This document shows positions 63,101 through 64,000 of a stretch of DNA of 64,000 nucleotides, piece after piece (the first letter of the stretch is position 1; each line of letters opens with the position of its first letter). The translations under genes and the position numbers were made by a program. Origin of the DNA: Cryoendolithus antarcticus. Lineage: Eukaryota > Ascomycota > Dothideomycetes > Cladosporiales > Cladosporiaceae. The DNA is taken from NCBI GenBank assembly GCA_002077065.1, contig NAJO01000053.1:124001-188000 (forward strand), written 5' to 3'. Below the pieces are notes generated by a model. It was not told the origin of the DNA. It worked only from the letters and a program-made list of their open reading frames with translations, and searched no databases.

Positions 63101-63407
63101 CTCCTTCGATGTACGAGGCGATCGCGAAAGATACCGCCATGGCAATAATGAGAATCAAAGTCATGGCGTTGGCGACTTGTCGTAATAGAATTTTGCCAGG
63201 GTTAACGCCACCGCCTTCTCCAAGCTCATTCCGGCCATGCTCTTCGAGTCGCGCGGCAGCATCTGCTGAGGTGAGACCATCGTCGCCGTCTGCCTTGAGC
63301 TCATCCAGAACATCCGTCCACTTGAGAGCGTGTGCTGGTCGGCTGATAGGCTTGTTGGATTGGCCAGAGATATGCTCCGGCTGTGCTTGGGTGTCGCCGC
63401 TTCCCAT
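60151..63407 (-). CDS. ENA-type sodium/cation-exporting P-type ATPase (P2D)
   Basis: Exons 63407-60415 and 60355-60151; the 59-bp intron (GTACGT...CACAG, branch ACTAACG) splits a Trp codon in SWEWGIVF; 1065 aa. The P-type ATPase order is complete: cation-ATPase N domain (about 25-100), TGES (near 187), the phosphorylation site DKTGTLTQ (near 380), KGAVERI (nucleotide domain), TGDHPGTARAI and GDGVND (near 735), with about ten membrane helices. The last helices, restored by the splice, read IVFIAALLFFLGAESWKF. The closest family is fungal ENA (Na+/K+ export, P2D), judged from the overall motif set rather than a search. ENA pumps protect against high salt and alkaline pH at the plasma membrane. 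Confidence 0.93.
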
Positions 63408-64000
63408 CTTGTTGGCGTAGTGTAGATCGTAGCTCCAGATTCGGGGATGTGAAGGGTATTGCTACGTATGAGAGTACTTGGAATGCAGCAATGCAGTAAG
63501 GAACAACGAGTGTTTAGTAACGAGAGTCGATTCCAAGGTGCTTATGCTTGACAAGACTTTGACACAGGAACGGGACATTGCTATGTCTTATACTGCGGAC
63601 CTACCTTCCATTGAGTTGCACCCAAGAAATGATGTCTTGGGTGTCCAAGAGGTGCGATAAACCTTGTGCTTGGCAGAGGAAGTCAAAGTGTTGGCGATAT
63701 TTCATGAGGGCGATAGCTGTTTGGCCATGTGCTGGTCACGCAGGTCAGTGCTCCGCAGCCCATGGCGTTATCTCGCCGTACTGTTCCTATCCCTGGTAGA
63801 TTGCCATTGACTGGACATGGTCAGCACAATTGCGATGCTCCTACCAGCCAGCGCATCTCGCAAAGTTGCCGCGGGGGAACCTCTATGAAGTCAAACCCCA
63901 GAGGGTGGTCTGCCAAGAGCGCGGAGCGGAACAGTCAGCAGAGACACGCTCTCAGCACGTGGCCAAGAGGCGATAATGCAGTAATTGTCGTCATGTCACT
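63408..64000. other. Upstream region of the ENA-type gene to the window edge
   Basis: Promoter side of the ATPase gene. No coding exon was recognised; frames at 63478-63660 and 63578-63799 (+) lack motifs. Confidence 0.4.

Noticed and set aside
62770..63420. 216-codon plus-strand frame
   Set aside because: Antisense shadow of the ENA-type ATPase N-terminal half.
1..64000. CRISPR arrays, bacterial operons or prophage
   Set aside because: Spliceosomal introns, an intron-containing tRNA and eukaryotic gene families throughout; no regularly spaced short repeats of that kind.

Overview
This is nuclear DNA of a filamentous ascomycete, most likely a Dothideomycete (Mycosphaerellales-like). Genes are dense and lie on both strands. 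Introns are mostly 47-70 bp with GT...AG ends and CTRAY-type branch sites, and there are no operons. The families are typical of such fungi: SAT4-type rhodopsin-domain protein, DUF7704, DUF6640, NT-C2, ENA ATPase, hevein-domain wall protein and cysteine-rich secreted proteins. Species assignment is inference; no marker gene settles it.

Layout. 1-10 kb: a TBC Rab-GAP, a ferric-reductase-like oxidoreductase, a DAO-type FAD oxidoreductase, a rhodopsin-domain membrane protein and a five-exon secreted carboxylesterase. 10-24 kb: a 1116-aa repeat protein, EFR3 (with a 23-bp micro-exon) divergent from ribosomal protein S3, an intron-containing tRNA-Tyr, a DUF7704 membrane protein with a GC-AG intron, PI-specific phospholipase C and a GST-like protein. 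25-32 kb: a six-exon sterol-type glucosyltransferase, then two paralogous three-exon genes for small secreted 12-cysteine proteins that flank a decayed SRPK-like kinase pseudogene. 32-48 kb: NT-C2 protein, DUF6640 protein, Yippee, cysteine dioxygenase, an Ark1/Prk1-type kinase, a SnoaL-like protein, Ku80, a TMEM205-like protein, and a divergent pair made of a DapA-family aldolase and a Gfo/Idh/MocA oxidoreductase. 48-64 kb: a four-exon gene for a 1916-aa secreted wall protein with a hevein-type chitin-binding domain, a nucleoside hydrolase, a six-cysteine secreted protein, and an ENA-type P-type ATPase, separated by two gene-poor stretches of about 2 kb.

Working together. Most genes are independent housekeeping functions: ribosome, tRNA, NHEJ, membrane lipid signalling (EFR3 and PLC both act on plasma-membrane phosphoinositides) and Na+ export. 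The accessory part is the surface and secretome set: the carboxylesterase, the two 12-Cys proteins, the hevein-repeat protein and the six-Cys protein. The 12-Cys pair, with conserved gene structure and cysteine spacing around a dead kinase, is the most unusual locus. Exon boundaries were worked out by hand from splice motifs, frame continuity and family motifs; none is supported by transcript data here.
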